A DNA stretch of 64,000 nucleotides from Alphaproteobacteria bacterium (lineage in GTDB: Bacteria > Pseudomonadota > Alphaproteobacteria > Caulobacterales > Parvularculaceae): the NCBI GenBank assembly GCA_030426465.1, contig JAUHYK010000016.1:1-64000 (forward strand), in the 5' to 3' direction. Position numbers and translations under genes: made by a program. Positions 18,288 through 27,546 of the stretch are shown piece after piece. Position 1 is the first letter of the stretch, and every line of letters starts with the position of its first letter. Under the pieces are notes generated by a model. That model worked only from the letters and a program-made list of their open reading frames with translations, was not told where the DNA came from and ran no database searches.

Positions 18288-18360
18288 GCTCCGTCCCTTC
18301 GCCGGCATAACCCGGATCAGGTTCACAGGGTGCATCTCAGTCCCATTTGCCCTAGCTTCC
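18288..18360 (-). promoter_or_regulatory. Second TPP riboswitch, apparently orphan
   Basis: The minus strand reads GGGACTGAGATGC, then CCCTGTGAACCTGATC, then CGGGTTATGCCGGCGAAGGGA, all THI-element landmarks in order. A hairpin GGACCT / AGGTCC (18250-18281) follows at once and may be the expression platform. Downstream are only the 47-residue frame and the glycosidase-GFA-M20 genes. The rest of the 18186-18564 gap holds nothing I can support. Confidence 0.9.
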
Positions 18361-18564
18361 TGGCGCACATTGCTCCCGATCCGGATAAGAATCAAAGAGT
18401 TGCGCGTCGCACAAGCCGTCGTCAATTGGCGACAGGCGGGACGCCCCTCGGAACAGAAATAATCGTGGCTCAAACAGGCCAAAAAGGCAAGTTAAATCGG
18501 CGCCAATTACAATTTCACAATCCGTTGCACAGCGCTTGAAAATGCTGGGAAATCCGTTCCGGAT

Positions 18565-19044
18565 TTATTCTTCCGTATCATGATCATTGTCTTCAGCCAC
18601 GCCACTACGTGCGGCGATGGCGACCGCCTGCGCAATGGCGCTGCGCATGGCGTTCTTGTCATAATTGACCGTAAGACTGTCGATAATGTCGCCAGTCTTG
18701 CGGTCAACAAGCAGCGTGAACCCGGTCGCGCCTTTGAAGCGCGGATAGATGTCTTCCAGCCCTTCGGCGCGCGCCTGATCCTCTATGTCGTCGCGCTCGC
18801 CGAAGGTGAAATCAAGCTCCACGAATTTCACCGGCTGGTCAGCGAAATCCGGCATGACCTCGGCAAGGCGCGGCTTCAGAATCTTGCAGGAAGAACACCA
18901 CGCCGAAGAAAAAGTCGCGGCAATCACATCCGGCTCGCGATCGAGCGTATAATCGGCGCCGCTGGCGGTATCGCGACCTGTCAGCGCAAAGACCGCAAGC
19001 CCGACAACCAAAATGGCTGGAAAAATAAAATTTTTGACCCGCAT
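18565..19044 (-). CDS. Membrane-anchored thioredoxin-family protein
   Basis: This 159-residue protein has an N-terminal membrane anchor or signal (residues 5-22) followed by a thioredoxin fold. The active site is WCSSC (Cys50, Cys53), preceded by a strand DVIAATFSSA, and the later LVDRKTGDIIDSL strand carries the usual order. It should exchange disulfides on the periplasmic side; the CSSC spacing resembles TlpA-like or periplasmic reductants rather than cytosolic CGPC thioredoxin. It stands alone on its strand between the riboswitch region and the flavoprotein gene. The partner protein is unknown. Confidence 0.82.
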   Translation of the reverse strand: MRVKNFIFPAILVVGLAVFALTGRDTASGADYTLDREPDVIAATFSSAWCSSCKILKPRLAEVMPDFADQPVKFVELDFTFGERDDIEDQARAEGLEDIYPRFKGATGFTLLVDRKTGDIIDSLTVNYDKNAMRSAIAQAVAIAARSGVAEDNDHDTEE

Positions 19045-19182
19045 TGTGAATGATCCTTTTGCCCCATCCTAATCGCCGCATCTTTGTCACACCAGACACC
19101 TCTTTCTCACGAGTGTGGGAGCTTGCCTAACCCCGCCGTCAGCGGAAAGATGGGCTGGCGACAGCGAAGGGGATTTTACCGG

Positions 19183-20319
19183 ATGCTCCAGAGGCGACAA
19201 TTTCTGACCGCAGCGGCGCTTTCACCGGCGCTCGGCGCCCTGCCCGCCCGCGCGGCTGACGATCACGCAAGGCCCTTCGACGCGCCCTATGCGCCGGTCC
19301 TGTCTCAGCCCTCACGGGAAATCCGGACAGTGGTGGGCCTCAGACCCTATCGCAGCAATGGTTTCCGGCTGGAGCATGAACAATTCGGCCGCCGCGACGT
19401 CATCCATAATTACGGTCATGGCGGCTGCGGCGTGACGCTCTCCTGGGGCTGTGCGCAGCTTGCGGTTGAACTGGCTGAAACGATCGATGAGCGCCGCGCG
19501 GCGGTGATCGGCGCCGGGGTGAACGGCCTGACGACGGCCCTCCTACTACTGCGCCGCGGCTATCAGGTCAGCGTCTATGGCGCCGCGCTGCCGCCTTACA
19601 CAACGTCCAACATCGCCGGCGCCTATTGGCATCCAACAACATTGTTCGACAGCCGCGACGCGATCAGCGAAGAATTCGCCGGGCAATTCATCCGCGCGGC
19701 GCAAATCGCCCAGCGCAAGTTCCAACACCTCGCGAACGATCCCCGATATGGCGTCTATTACATGCGCTATCTGGGCCTGCGCGAAGAGGCGCCGATCAGG
19801 CCTTACCGCCCCACCCTTGAAGGCGATGCGCTTTATGCGGGGCATGCGATCGAAACCGATCCCGAACGCTATTTCGGTTACGGCTATGTGGAGCGTCATC
19901 ACGCCATCATGATCGACCCGGATATTTATCTGCGCGCACTGATGCACGATGTCGAAAATGCAGGCGGGCGCATCATCCAGAAAGATTTTGAAACCGCAGA
20001 GGATGTTTTCGATCTAAAGGAGAAACTTATCTTCAATTGCACCGGACTTGGCGCACGCAACCTGTTCGGCGATGAGACGCTCGGGCCCGCGCGCGGGCAA
20101 TTGACCATGCTGCTGCCGCAGCCGGAAGTGGATTACGGCTATGTGCACGGCACGCCGGAAGGCGTCCTTTACATGTTCCCGCGCAAAGGCGCGATCCTGC
20201 TTGGCGGCACGGTGGAGATGGGCGACTGGTCTTTAGCGCCCAGCGAAACCGAACGCATTCGCATGCTTGGCGGCCACGCCATGATCGCGCAGCGGATTGC
20301 GGAGCATCAAAAGTCTTAG
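19183..20319 (+). CDS. FAD-dependent oxidoreductase of the D-amino-acid oxidase family
   Basis: This 378-residue flavoprotein begins with a twin-arginine-like signal (MLQRRQFLTAAALS), so it is probably exported folded with FAD. A dinucleotide-binding motif AVIGAGVNGLTTALLLLRRG lies near residue 105, a GAYWHPTTLFDSRD segment matches the DAAO group, and RGQLTMLLP with AILLGGTVEMGDW forms the C-terminal FAD and substrate region. D-amino acid or other amine oxidation is expected. The ATG at 19183 was chosen for the Arg-Arg signal; 19150 and 19084 are alternatives. The C-terminus lacks a peroxisome-type tail, as expected in bacteria. Confidence 0.78.
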   Translation: MLQRRQFLTAAALSPALGALPARAADDHARPFDAPYAPVLSQPSREIRTVVGLRPYRSNGFRLEHEQFGRRDVIHNYGHGGCGVTLSWGCAQLAVELAETIDERRAAVIGAGVNGLTTALLLLRRGYQVSVYGAALPPYTTSNIAGAYWHPTTLFDSRDAISEEFAGQFIRAAQIAQRKFQHLANDPRYGVYYMRYLGLREEAPIRPYRPTLEGDALYAGHAIETDPERYFGYGYVERHHAIMIDPDIYLRALMHDVENAGGRIIQKDFETAEDVFDLKEKLIFNCTGLGARNLFGDETLGPARGQLTMLLPQPEVDYGYVHGTPEGVLYMFPRKGAILLGGTVEMGDWSLAPSETERIRMLGGHAMIAQRIAEHQKS

Positions 20320-20366
20320 ACGTTATTGCACTTGTAGTTTAGGCTCCCTAAAAAAGGGGGGCCATT

Positions 20367-21974
20367 ATGTGCGTTCGCATTTTCGCGTTATCAGTCATTG
20401 TGCTCTTATGTGGACCGGCTGCAGTTGCATGCTCGCTGGCGCCAGGCACGTTTCTTAAATCAAACTTTGAATTGATTGATGCATCCGACGCCATTGTTGT
20501 GGCCACCGCCATTCGCACGGAACGAGGCGAAAACTCACATTCAAAGTCCGTAATCTTCAGCGTCAACGAAATTCTGAAGGGTTCTCCGAGCAAGCAAGTG
20601 AAAGACCTTTGGGCGGACTTGGGCAAACCGACGCCAAGCGATCCAGCCGATATCTTATCGGCAAACCCGGAAGCTTACATGGGGCCATGCAATCGCATGA
20701 TCTACCAAAAGGGCGACCGCTATGTGCTTATGCTACGCAACGACCCAGAAGAGGGCTTTATCGTTGGGGGCGACGCATTTTCGCGCATAAATGAAGATGA
20801 TTTCGGCGCAGATTCCATGTGGCGCCGCGCAATAAACCGTTACTTGCAAATACAACGGAACCCGGACCGCATGGCGCAGATCGCCGAACTGGAAAAGCTT
20901 GTCGACCAGGGTCTGCGAAAAGGGGCGACGGAATTCGAAAGGCAAATCGGATTGGATGCGCTGAACCATCTCATGAATATTCATCCGGACAAGCCGACAG
21001 AATGGCTGCTAGCGCGTTATGACGATCCAGGGTTCGTCATGCGGCGGTTTGAAGATAGAATCGCCGGGACGGAGGAAGAAGCGGTAGGCGGCATTACATC
21101 TTTGGTCTTTGGAGAAAGTCCGGAGCCTGAAGACACAAAAACAACAATTCTACGCGCGCTCGCGGAGGGAGATCACCCGGAAGCAGAGCCGCTGTTTCGT
21201 TCAATTATCGCGGAAACGGCGCCTGACGCCACGCGCCTTGGCGCAGCGCTTTCCTATTTCATCAGGAAAGGCGAATATGATTTCGTTAAAGCGGCCTTTG
21301 GCGAACACATTCTCTGGGTGACGGGCGTCACCGGGCCGGGCTCTGGCCCCGGTTTCTGGGGACCGGTATGGGACGCTGTCGGATATGGCGAGAATAAAAA
21401 CGTTCCAGATGAATTCGCCGCTTGGTGGGGACGTCAAACCATGGCGAATTGCCTCATCATAAATGGCCCGTTCTATTGCTCCTTTGACTGGGATGAAGCA
21501 GCAGCATCGCTCGACAATCCCCGCAACAATCAAACGCTTTTACTTGCGGGGGCTTCAAGCCCAGAAGTTATCGCCTGGGCTGAAGGAGAGCTAGATAGGT
21601 TAAAATCTGAAAATATCGAATCGTTCAGGGAAGACTGGGACTTTCCGATGAAGCTTCTTCTTGCTGCTTATAGGGGCGACAAGCCTACGCGCGTGCATGA
21701 GTTAGCCTGCGGCTCAAAAGAAATGCGAGAAGGTCTAGCGGGTCTAATTGGAGAAGTCCCAACTCACTATACCGAGGAACTTCTGCGTGAAATGATGGCG
21801 ATAGACCAGCACGAGCATGTACGCGCAGAACTTCTCGGAAGCGCTGTCCTTATAGCGGCGCATAATATGAAGCGATCACGCTGGCGCGAAGCCGATCTCG
21901 TCGTCGACTACGCTCGTGCGGACGGCCTCACACCGCTGCGCGAGCGAGATGACCGACATTTGCCGTGTCACTAG
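20367..21974 (+). CDS. Large exported protein with a TIMP/NTR-like N-terminal domain
   Basis: This 535-residue protein has a signal peptide ending near AVAC (residue 22). The next region, ACSLAPGTFLKSNFELIDAS through VIFSVNEILKGSPS, resembles the bacterial TIMP/netrin-like pattern: N-terminal Cys at the mature end, a strand with DAIVVATAI and an F-x-V-x-E-x-L-K-G strand. The remainder is helical and rich in Glu and Asp, perhaps a repeat scaffold, with no recognised catalytic site. GGGGG lies just before the ATG. Base composition is lower in GC than purA, suggesting later acquisition. Function unknown. Confidence 0.65.
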   Translation: MCVRIFALSVIVLLCGPAAVACSLAPGTFLKSNFELIDASDAIVVATAIRTERGENSHSKSVIFSVNEILKGSPSKQVKDLWADLGKPTPSDPADILSANPEAYMGPCNRMIYQKGDRYVLMLRNDPEEGFIVGGDAFSRINEDDFGADSMWRRAINRYLQIQRNPDRMAQIAELEKLVDQGLRKGATEFERQIGLDALNHLMNIHPDKPTEWLLARYDDPGFVMRRFEDRIAGTEEEAVGGITSLVFGESPEPEDTKTTILRALAEGDHPEAEPLFRSIIAETAPDATRLGAALSYFIRKGEYDFVKAAFGEHILWVTGVTGPGSGPGFWGPVWDAVGYGENKNVPDEFAAWWGRQTMANCLIINGPFYCSFDWDEAAASLDNPRNNQTLLLAGASSPEVIAWAEGELDRLKSENIESFREDWDFPMKLLLAAYRGDKPTRVHELACGSKEMREGLAGLIGEVPTHYTEELLREMMAIDQHEHVRAELLGSAVLIAAHNMKRSRWREADLVVDYARADGLTPLRERDDRHLPCH

Positions 21975-21992
21975 CAACCGTCAGCCGGGCAG

Positions 21993-23285
21993 TTAATCCT
22001 GAAACGGATCGCGCATCAAGATAACGTCATCGCGCTCAGGGCTGGTTGAGACGAGCGCCACCGGCGTTTCGATCAGCTCCTCAATACGGCGGACATATTT
22101 CACCGCTTCCGCCGGAAGGTCGGCCCATGACCGGGCCTTCTCCGTGGAGCCTGACCAGCCTTCCATGACTTCATAGACCGGTTCGGCGTTTGCCTGCGCG
22201 TCCATGCCGGACGGCAGGTAGTCGAATTCCTTGCCGCCGATTTTATAGCCGACGCAGACTTTCAACTCATCAAAACCGTCCAGGACGTCGAGCTTGGTCA
22301 ACGCAATGCCGTCGACGCCCGCGATCTTCAGCGACTGGCGCACGAGACAGGCGTCAAACCAGCCGCACCGCCTTTGGCGCCCTGTCACAGTCCCGAACTC
22401 ATGACCGCGTTCGCCGAGACGTTTTCCAACATCATCGTGAAGCTCTGTCGGAAATGGGCCTTCGCCGACGCGAGTGGTGTAGGCCTTGACGATGCCGAGC
22501 ACATAATTGACCGAGCGAGGTCCCATGCCGGAGCCGGTCGCCGCCTGCCCCGCCACGGTGTTCGACGAGGTCACATAAGGATAAGTGCCGTGATCGACGT
22601 CGAGCAGCATGCCTTGGGCGCCCTCGAACAAAATGCGCTTTCCGCTCTTGTGCGCCAGGTCAAGTTCGCGCCAGACCGGCTTGATAAACGGCGTCACCTT
22701 CGGCGCAATGTCTTTGAGCTGCGCCACCAGCGCGCCCGCATCAACCTCCGCCTCTCCAAAGCCGCGGCGCAGGGCGTTGTGATGGACGAGCAGGTTTTCA
22801 ACTTTCGCCGCCAGCGTATCGGGGCTGGCGAGATCGATAACGCGCAGGCCCCGGCGCCCGGCCTTGTCCTCGTAAGCGGGACCGATGCCGCGCTTGGTCG
22901 TGCCGATCTTGACGCCGGAAGCCGAGCTCTCACGCATAGCGTCGAGTTCGGCATGCACGGGCAGGATCAGCGTCGCATTTTCGGCGATGATCAGATTGTC
23001 AGGCGTCACCTCGACGCCCTGCTCCTTGATGCGGCCAATCTCTGCAAGCAGCGCAAACGGATCGACGACAACACCGGCGCCGATCACCCCGACGCAGCCC
23101 TTGCGGACAACGCCAGAAGGAAGCAGCGAGAGTTTATAAACGGCGCCGTCAATGACGAGCGTATGGCCGGCGTTATGACCGCCCTGAAAGCGGACGACAA
23201 CGTCGGCCCGCGCCGACAGCCAGTCCACAATCTTGCCCTTGCCCTCGTCGCCCCATTGCGCGCCGACGACCGCCACATCCGCCAT
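21993..23285 (-). CDS. purA: Adenylosuccinate synthetase
   Basis: PurA makes adenylosuccinate from IMP, aspartate and GTP, the first committed step toward AMP. The 430 residues show all signatures: [14 protein letters not shown] (GTP/Mg site, near residue 9), [50 protein letters not shown] and a C-terminal [14 protein letters not shown]. The start is well defined by the conserved [17 protein letters not shown]. It is a single gene convergent with the exported protein before it, and divergent from the AraC-type regulator. No purine riboswitch is visible in the short upstream gap. Confidence 0.97.
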   Translation of the reverse strand: MADVAVVGAQWGDEGKGKIVDWLSARADVVVRFQGGHNAGHTLVIDGAVYKLSLLPSGVVRKGCVGVIGAGVVVDPFALLAEIGRIKEQGVEVTPDNLIIAENATLILPVHAELDAMRESSASGVKIGTTKRGIGPAYEDKAGRRGLRVIDLASPDTLAAKVENLLVHHNALRRGFGEAEVDAGALVAQLKDIAPKVTPFIKPVWRELDLAHKSGKRILFEGAQGMLLDVDHGTYPYVTSSNTVAGQAATGSGMGPRSVNYVLGIVKAYTTRVGEGPFPTELHDDVGKRLGERGHEFGTVTGRQRRCGWFDACLVRQSLKIAGVDGIALTKLDVLDGFDELKVCVGYKIGGKEFDYLPSGMDAQANAEPVYEVMEGWSGSTEKARSWADLPAEAVKYVRRIEELIETPVALVSTSPERDDVILMRDPFQD

Positions 23286-23435
23286 ATTGGTCTCCGAAAT
23301 TCCTGATAATGCGGGCGCACCATAGGGCTTTCGGAGGCCCGGTCAACGCAGGAAGCGAGGGTTTGCCAGCCCATGGACTTCGCTGGCAGGATTGCGCGAG
23401 AAAGACGCGGGAACGGCGCGCGAAGGGGTGAGGGC

Positions 23436-24464
23436 ATGACCGTCGAAATGATCAACCTGCTGCAATGGCTGCTCGCTTCGGCGTGTCTGACAGCGGGGCT
23501 GATTCTCACGCCGCGGCGGCGCTTGCGCGCGCTCGCGGCGCTTCTCATTCTGTTTTCAGTCCATATGCTTTTCAATGCGCTGGAGGAAACACGCCTTCTC
23601 CCGGGCGCAATACTCGTCACGCCGGCATTCGGGCTTGTTTATGGGCCGCTGTTTTATATTTTTGTGCGGCGATTGATCTTCGCGGGCGGCCATGACTGGC
23701 GCCGGGTTTATCCCCATTTCATTCCGGCGCTCGTCGCCCTTCCCCTCGCACAGTGGTTTGACTTTATTCATCTCGCTGCGCTGGCGAGCCTCGTCACCTA
23801 TGGCGCGCTGACCGTCCGGCTTATCGGCCGCTATCACGCCGAGACCGCATCAACCCGCTCCGACGCGGCGTCGATCCGACTGAACTGGATCACACAGGTC
23901 TTTGCCGGATTTGCGGCGCTTACCGCGATCGACGCCGTCCGCATGTTCACACGCAGCCTGCAGAGCCCGCTGGTGGAAACACTTTCCTATGCTGGTGTGT
24001 TGACAGCTGGTGGGGCGCTGATGGGCGCGCTTGTCTGGCGCGCCATCACCCAGCCAGAATATTTCAAGGGACTGGCTGGAAACGAACCCGCCACTCCCTC
24101 CAAAGCCACGCCCGATCCCGCCGACGAACTCCTGTTCCTGACCATTGACGAAAAAATCCGAGCCGAAGCGCTTCATCGCCAGCCGCATCTGACCCTGTCC
24201 GACGTCGCGTCCGTCGCCAATCTGACCGAACGCGACGTCTCCCGCGCGATTAACGCCGGCGCCGGGCGCAGCTTTTGCGACTATATCAACGCATTCCGGG
24301 TCAGCGACGTCTGCGCCATGCTGAACGCCCGGCCCGACGCGACAATCCTCGATATCGCCTTTGAAGCGGGCTTCACCTCAAAATCGAGCTTCAATGCGGT
24401 CTTCAAGAAAGAATTGGGGGTCACCCCGAGCGAATACCGCCGCCGAAACACCCAGCAACACTGA
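23436..24464 (+). CDS. Membrane-bound AraC family transcriptional regulator
   Basis: This 342-residue protein has an N-terminal membrane domain of about seven helices (residues 5-215) and a C-terminal AraC DNA-binding domain. The latter has two helix-turn-helix motifs: LTLSDVASVANLTERDVSRA and ATILDIAFEAGFTSKSSFNAV, followed by FKKELGVTPSEYRRR. Such architecture senses a signal in or at the membrane and binds promoter DNA. The ATG at 23436 follows AAGGGGTGAGGG. The amidohydrolase gene lies 85 bases downstream on the same strand and is a plausible target. The ligand is unknown. Confidence 0.87.
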   Translation: MTVEMINLLQWLLASACLTAGLILTPRRRLRALAALLILFSVHMLFNALEETRLLPGAILVTPAFGLVYGPLFYIFVRRLIFAGGHDWRRVYPHFIPALVALPLAQWFDFIHLAALASLVTYGALTVRLIGRYHAETASTRSDAASIRLNWITQVFAGFAALTAIDAVRMFTRSLQSPLVETLSYAGVLTAGGALMGALVWRAITQPEYFKGLAGNEPATPSKATPDPADELLFLTIDEKIRAEALHRQPHLTLSDVASVANLTERDVSRAINAGAGRSFCDYINAFRVSDVCAMLNARPDATILDIAFEAGFTSKSSFNAVFKKELGVTPSEYRRRNTQQH

Positions 24465-24549
24465 TCTGGACGTCCGAAAACACGTATCTGGACGACGCGG
24501 GCGCGCAAGGCGCCCAGAAATCTCACCCGAACCAACCCGGGAGAGACCC

Positions 24550-25911
24550 ATGACCATCCACCGCCTTTTCGCCGCCGCCGCGACGCTTCTGGCTGGCGCC
24601 TGCGCCACGCAAACGGCGCCGCCAGCCGATATCGCCATCCGCAATGTGAACGTCATTCCCATGACGGAAGAAACCATCCTGCAAGACCGGACCGTGCTGA
24701 TCCGTGACGGCAGAATTTCGGAGATTCTTTCCGGCGCACAGAGCGCTGCTCACGCGCACCAGATCATCGACGGCAATGGCGGCTACCTGATCCCCGGCCT
24801 TGCGGACATGCACACCCATCTGGGGCTCATTCTCCCCTGGGATGGGGATCCTTCCCGCGATCGTAAAGCCCGCGATCTTTGCCTTTATCTGCCAAATGGC
24901 GTCACCAAAATTCGCAATATGCGCGGCACACCGGGCGACCTTGAATTGCGCAACGAGCTCCGGAACGGAGCCCTGACCGGCCCGGAGCTTCTTCTTGCCG
25001 GCCCATCGCTCCATTCAACCTTGCCGGACTCTTTCGGCCCCAAGGTCACCACCGCCGAAGAAGCCGAAGCGGTCGTTCGCGCGCAGGTCGCCGCCGGATA
25101 CGATCTTATCAAAGTCCACAATACGTTGCCCCAGCCAGCCTATGACGCCGTCATTGAAACCGCCGCAGCACTGGGCGTCCCTGTGGCCGGACATATTCAA
25201 CAAGGGAAAAGCGAGGCGGAAAACGCCCGGCTGGGCTCCATCGAACACGCTGAAGAACTCGTGAAGATGTTGGGCGACGGCAAGGATTTCGCCGATGCGC
25301 CGGAATTTTTGGACGCGCTAAAAACAAGCGGCGCTTATGTAACGCCAACGCTTATCGTTTTTGAAACAATCGCTAAATATCTGGACGACACCTCGTTAGC
25401 GGCGCTCTATGACGCGCCCGAAACGGCTTATGTCTCCGCCTATTGGCGCCGGAATATGTCAGCAGAAAGAAACTTTTTCCGCCAATCCTTTGGCGAAAAT
25501 TACGCCACACAGATCGAAGGATTGAACGAGCAGTCGGCGCAACACCGCACCCTGACGCGACAACTTAACGACGCCGGCGTTCCTCTCCTTCTGGGAACAG
25601 ACGCCGTGGGGCTTGTGGCGCCAGGATTCTCCACGCATCAGGAATTGATGCTGATGGTCAAAAGCGGAATGACGCCGTACGAGGCTTTACTGACTGCGAC
25701 CGTCAATCCCGCCCGTTGGGCGGGGAAAACCGGCGCCGAAGGTCTCATCGTCAAAGACGCGAAGGCGGATCTCGTTCTTCTATCAGGCAACCCGCTTGAA
25801 AATATCAGCGCGACGACTTCGGTCGTTGGCGTCATGAAAAGTGGCGAGTGGATGGATCGCTCCCGCCTCGACGCCATGCTTGATCAATGCCGGGAACCTG
25901 ATGCCGAATAG
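24550..25911 (+). CDS. Exported amidohydrolase (imidazolonepropionase-like) lipoprotein
   Basis: This 453-residue metal-dependent hydrolase of the amidohydrolase superfamily has a lipobox (LLAGAC, Cys18), so it is a periplasmic lipoprotein. Metal-binding HTH (His88, His90) lies in the strand GLADMHTHLGL. Later ligands are seen in the VAGHIQQG strand and the LLGTDAVGLVAPG strand, with the C-terminal ALLTATVNPARWAG typical of Xaa-Pro dipeptidase-like or related members. It probably hydrolyses a dipeptide or amide. The ATG follows GGGAGAG at good spacing. The preceding AraC-type gene suggests inducible expression. Confidence 0.85.
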   Translation: MTIHRLFAAAATLLAGACATQTAPPADIAIRNVNVIPMTEETILQDRTVLIRDGRISEILSGAQSAAHAHQIIDGNGGYLIPGLADMHTHLGLILPWDGDPSRDRKARDLCLYLPNGVTKIRNMRGTPGDLELRNELRNGALTGPELLLAGPSLHSTLPDSFGPKVTTAEEAEAVVRAQVAAGYDLIKVHNTLPQPAYDAVIETAAALGVPVAGHIQQGKSEAENARLGSIEHAEELVKMLGDGKDFADAPEFLDALKTSGAYVTPTLIVFETIAKYLDDTSLAALYDAPETAYVSAYWRRNMSAERNFFRQSFGENYATQIEGLNEQSAQHRTLTRQLNDAGVPLLLGTDAVGLVAPGFSTHQELMLMVKSGMTPYEALLTATVNPARWAGKTGAEGLIVKDAKADLVLLSGNPLENISATTSVVGVMKSGEWMDRSRLDAMLDQCREPDAE

Positions 25912-25932
25912 ACGCAATGGGCATTGGCGCTG

Positions 25933-27513
25933 TCAGAATGACAGCGCCGTCGCCTGGGTCACATGAGGCAGCGCACGGACCTTTTCGAGAACCTCGTCGC
26001 TGATCGGATCGTCCACCGCAACGAGTGCGATGGCGCCCTCGCCCGGTCCGGCGCGGCCAAGATTGAAGGTCGCGATATTGACCCCGGCCTCGCCCAGCGT
26101 CTTGCCAAGGGCGCCGATAAAGCCCGGCTTGTCCTCATTGGTGGTGTAGAGCATATGCGGCGCGAAAGACGCCTCCATCTCAACGCCTTTGATCTCGACA
26201 ATGCGCGGGGCGCCGCCAAAGATCGTGCCGGAAACCGTGCGTGTTTGCTGTTCGGTCGTGATCTTCAGGCGAATGATGCTGTCATAGGATTCCGCATCGT
26301 CGCAGGTTGTCTCGGAAATCGTCACGCCGCGTTCGCGCGCAATCACCGGCGCATTGACGATGTTCACCTCTGACAGCATGGGCTTCAAGACGCCCGCCAC
26401 TGCGGAAGCTGTCAGCGGCTTCAGGTTAAGCGCAGCGACTTCGCCTTCATAAGTCACTTCGATTTGCTTTAGCCCTGTGCGCGTCAGCTGTCCGGCGAAC
26501 AGGCCGAGCTTTTCCGCCAGCGCAATATAGGGCTTTAACCGCGGCGCTTCTTCCGCCGTCACCGAGGGAGAGTTGAGCGCATTGGAGACCGCGCCGCGCG
26601 TTAGATAATCCGCCATCTGTTCGGCGACCTGGATCGCGACATTTTCCTGCGCTTCGGACGTCGAGGCGCCGAGATGCGGCGTGGCGATGACTTTGGGATG
26701 GCCAAACAGCGGATGCTCCGTCGCAGGCTCCGTTGCAAACACATCAAGCGCAGCGCCGGAAAGCTGACCGGCGTCCAGGAGGTCTTTCAACGCATCTTCG
26801 TCGACGAGACCGCCGCGGGCGCAGTTGACGACATAGGCGCCTTTTTTAAGCTTGGCGAGATTGTCACGGCTCAAAATGTTGCGCGTCTGGTCCGTCAGCG
26901 GCGTGTGCAGCGTCACGATATCGGCGCGCGACAACAGCGTTTCCAGATCGACCTTTTCGACGCCGAGTTCGATGGCCCGTTCTTCGGTGAGAAACGGGTC
27001 GAAGGCGACGACGCGCATTTTTAAACCGACAGCGCGATCGGCGACGATGGAGCCGATATTGCCGCAACCGATAACGCCGAGAGTTTTGCCGAAGACTTCC
27101 GTCCCCATGAAGGCCGATTTCTCCCATTTGCCGAGATGGGTCGAAGCGCTCGCCTGCGGGATCGAGCGCACAAGCGAAAACATCATTGCAATGGCGTGTT
27201 CGGCGGTTGTGATGGCGTTGCCGTAGGGCGTGTTCATCACAACGATGCCCGCAGCCGTCGCCGCCGGAATGTCGATATTGTCGACGCCGATGCCGGCGCG
27301 GCCGATGACTTTGAGATTTTTGCCGGCTTCGATGATCGCCGCCGTCGCCTTGGTGGCGGAGCGCACAGCGAGACCGTCATACTGGCCGATCACGGAGAGA
27401 AGCTTTTCCTTGTCCTTGCCGAGCGACGGTTCGAAATCGACATCGACGCCGCGCTCCTTAAAAATATTGACGGCGGTTTCGCTCAGCTTGTCGGAAACGA
27501 GAACTTTAGGCAT
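25933..27513 (-). CDS. serA: D-3-phosphoglycerate dehydrogenase
   Basis: SerA oxidises 3-phosphoglycerate to 3-phosphohydroxypyruvate, the entry to serine synthesis. The 526-residue length matches the long form with an intervening domain and a C-terminal ACT domain. Motifs include GRAGIGVDNIDIPAA, the NAD-binding GKTLGVIGCGNIGSIVADRA, VNCARGGLVDEDAL, the catalytic HPLFGHPKVIATPHLGAST, and ACT-like GFIGALGKTLGEAGVNIATF, where serine may bind as feedback inhibitor. It lies 33 bases after serC on the same strand, forming a serC-serA operon. The start at 27513 has a clear AAT-rich leader. Confidence 0.96.
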   Translation of the reverse strand: MPKVLVSDKLSETAVNIFKERGVDVDFEPSLGKDKEKLLSVIGQYDGLAVRSATKATAAIIEAGKNLKVIGRAGIGVDNIDIPAATAAGIVVMNTPYGNAITTAEHAIAMMFSLVRSIPQASASTHLGKWEKSAFMGTEVFGKTLGVIGCGNIGSIVADRAVGLKMRVVAFDPFLTEERAIELGVEKVDLETLLSRADIVTLHTPLTDQTRNILSRDNLAKLKKGAYVVNCARGGLVDEDALKDLLDAGQLSGAALDVFATEPATEHPLFGHPKVIATPHLGASTSEAQENVAIQVAEQMADYLTRGAVSNALNSPSVTAEEAPRLKPYIALAEKLGLFAGQLTRTGLKQIEVTYEGEVAALNLKPLTASAVAGVLKPMLSEVNIVNAPVIARERGVTISETTCDDAESYDSIIRLKITTEQQTRTVSGTIFGGAPRIVEIKGVEMEASFAPHMLYTTNEDKPGFIGALGKTLGEAGVNIATFNLGRAGPGEGAIALVAVDDPISDEVLEKVRALPHVTQATALSF

Positions 27514-27546
27514 GGGGATTCCCCGATCTGAATTTGAATAAGAAAA

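Noticed and set aside
18042-18482. Full 146-residue minus-strand frame
   Set aside because: Its first two thirds cover the TPP aptamer; only the last 47 residues could be a real product.
22374-23306. Plus-strand frame of 310 residues
   Set aside because: It is antisense to purA.
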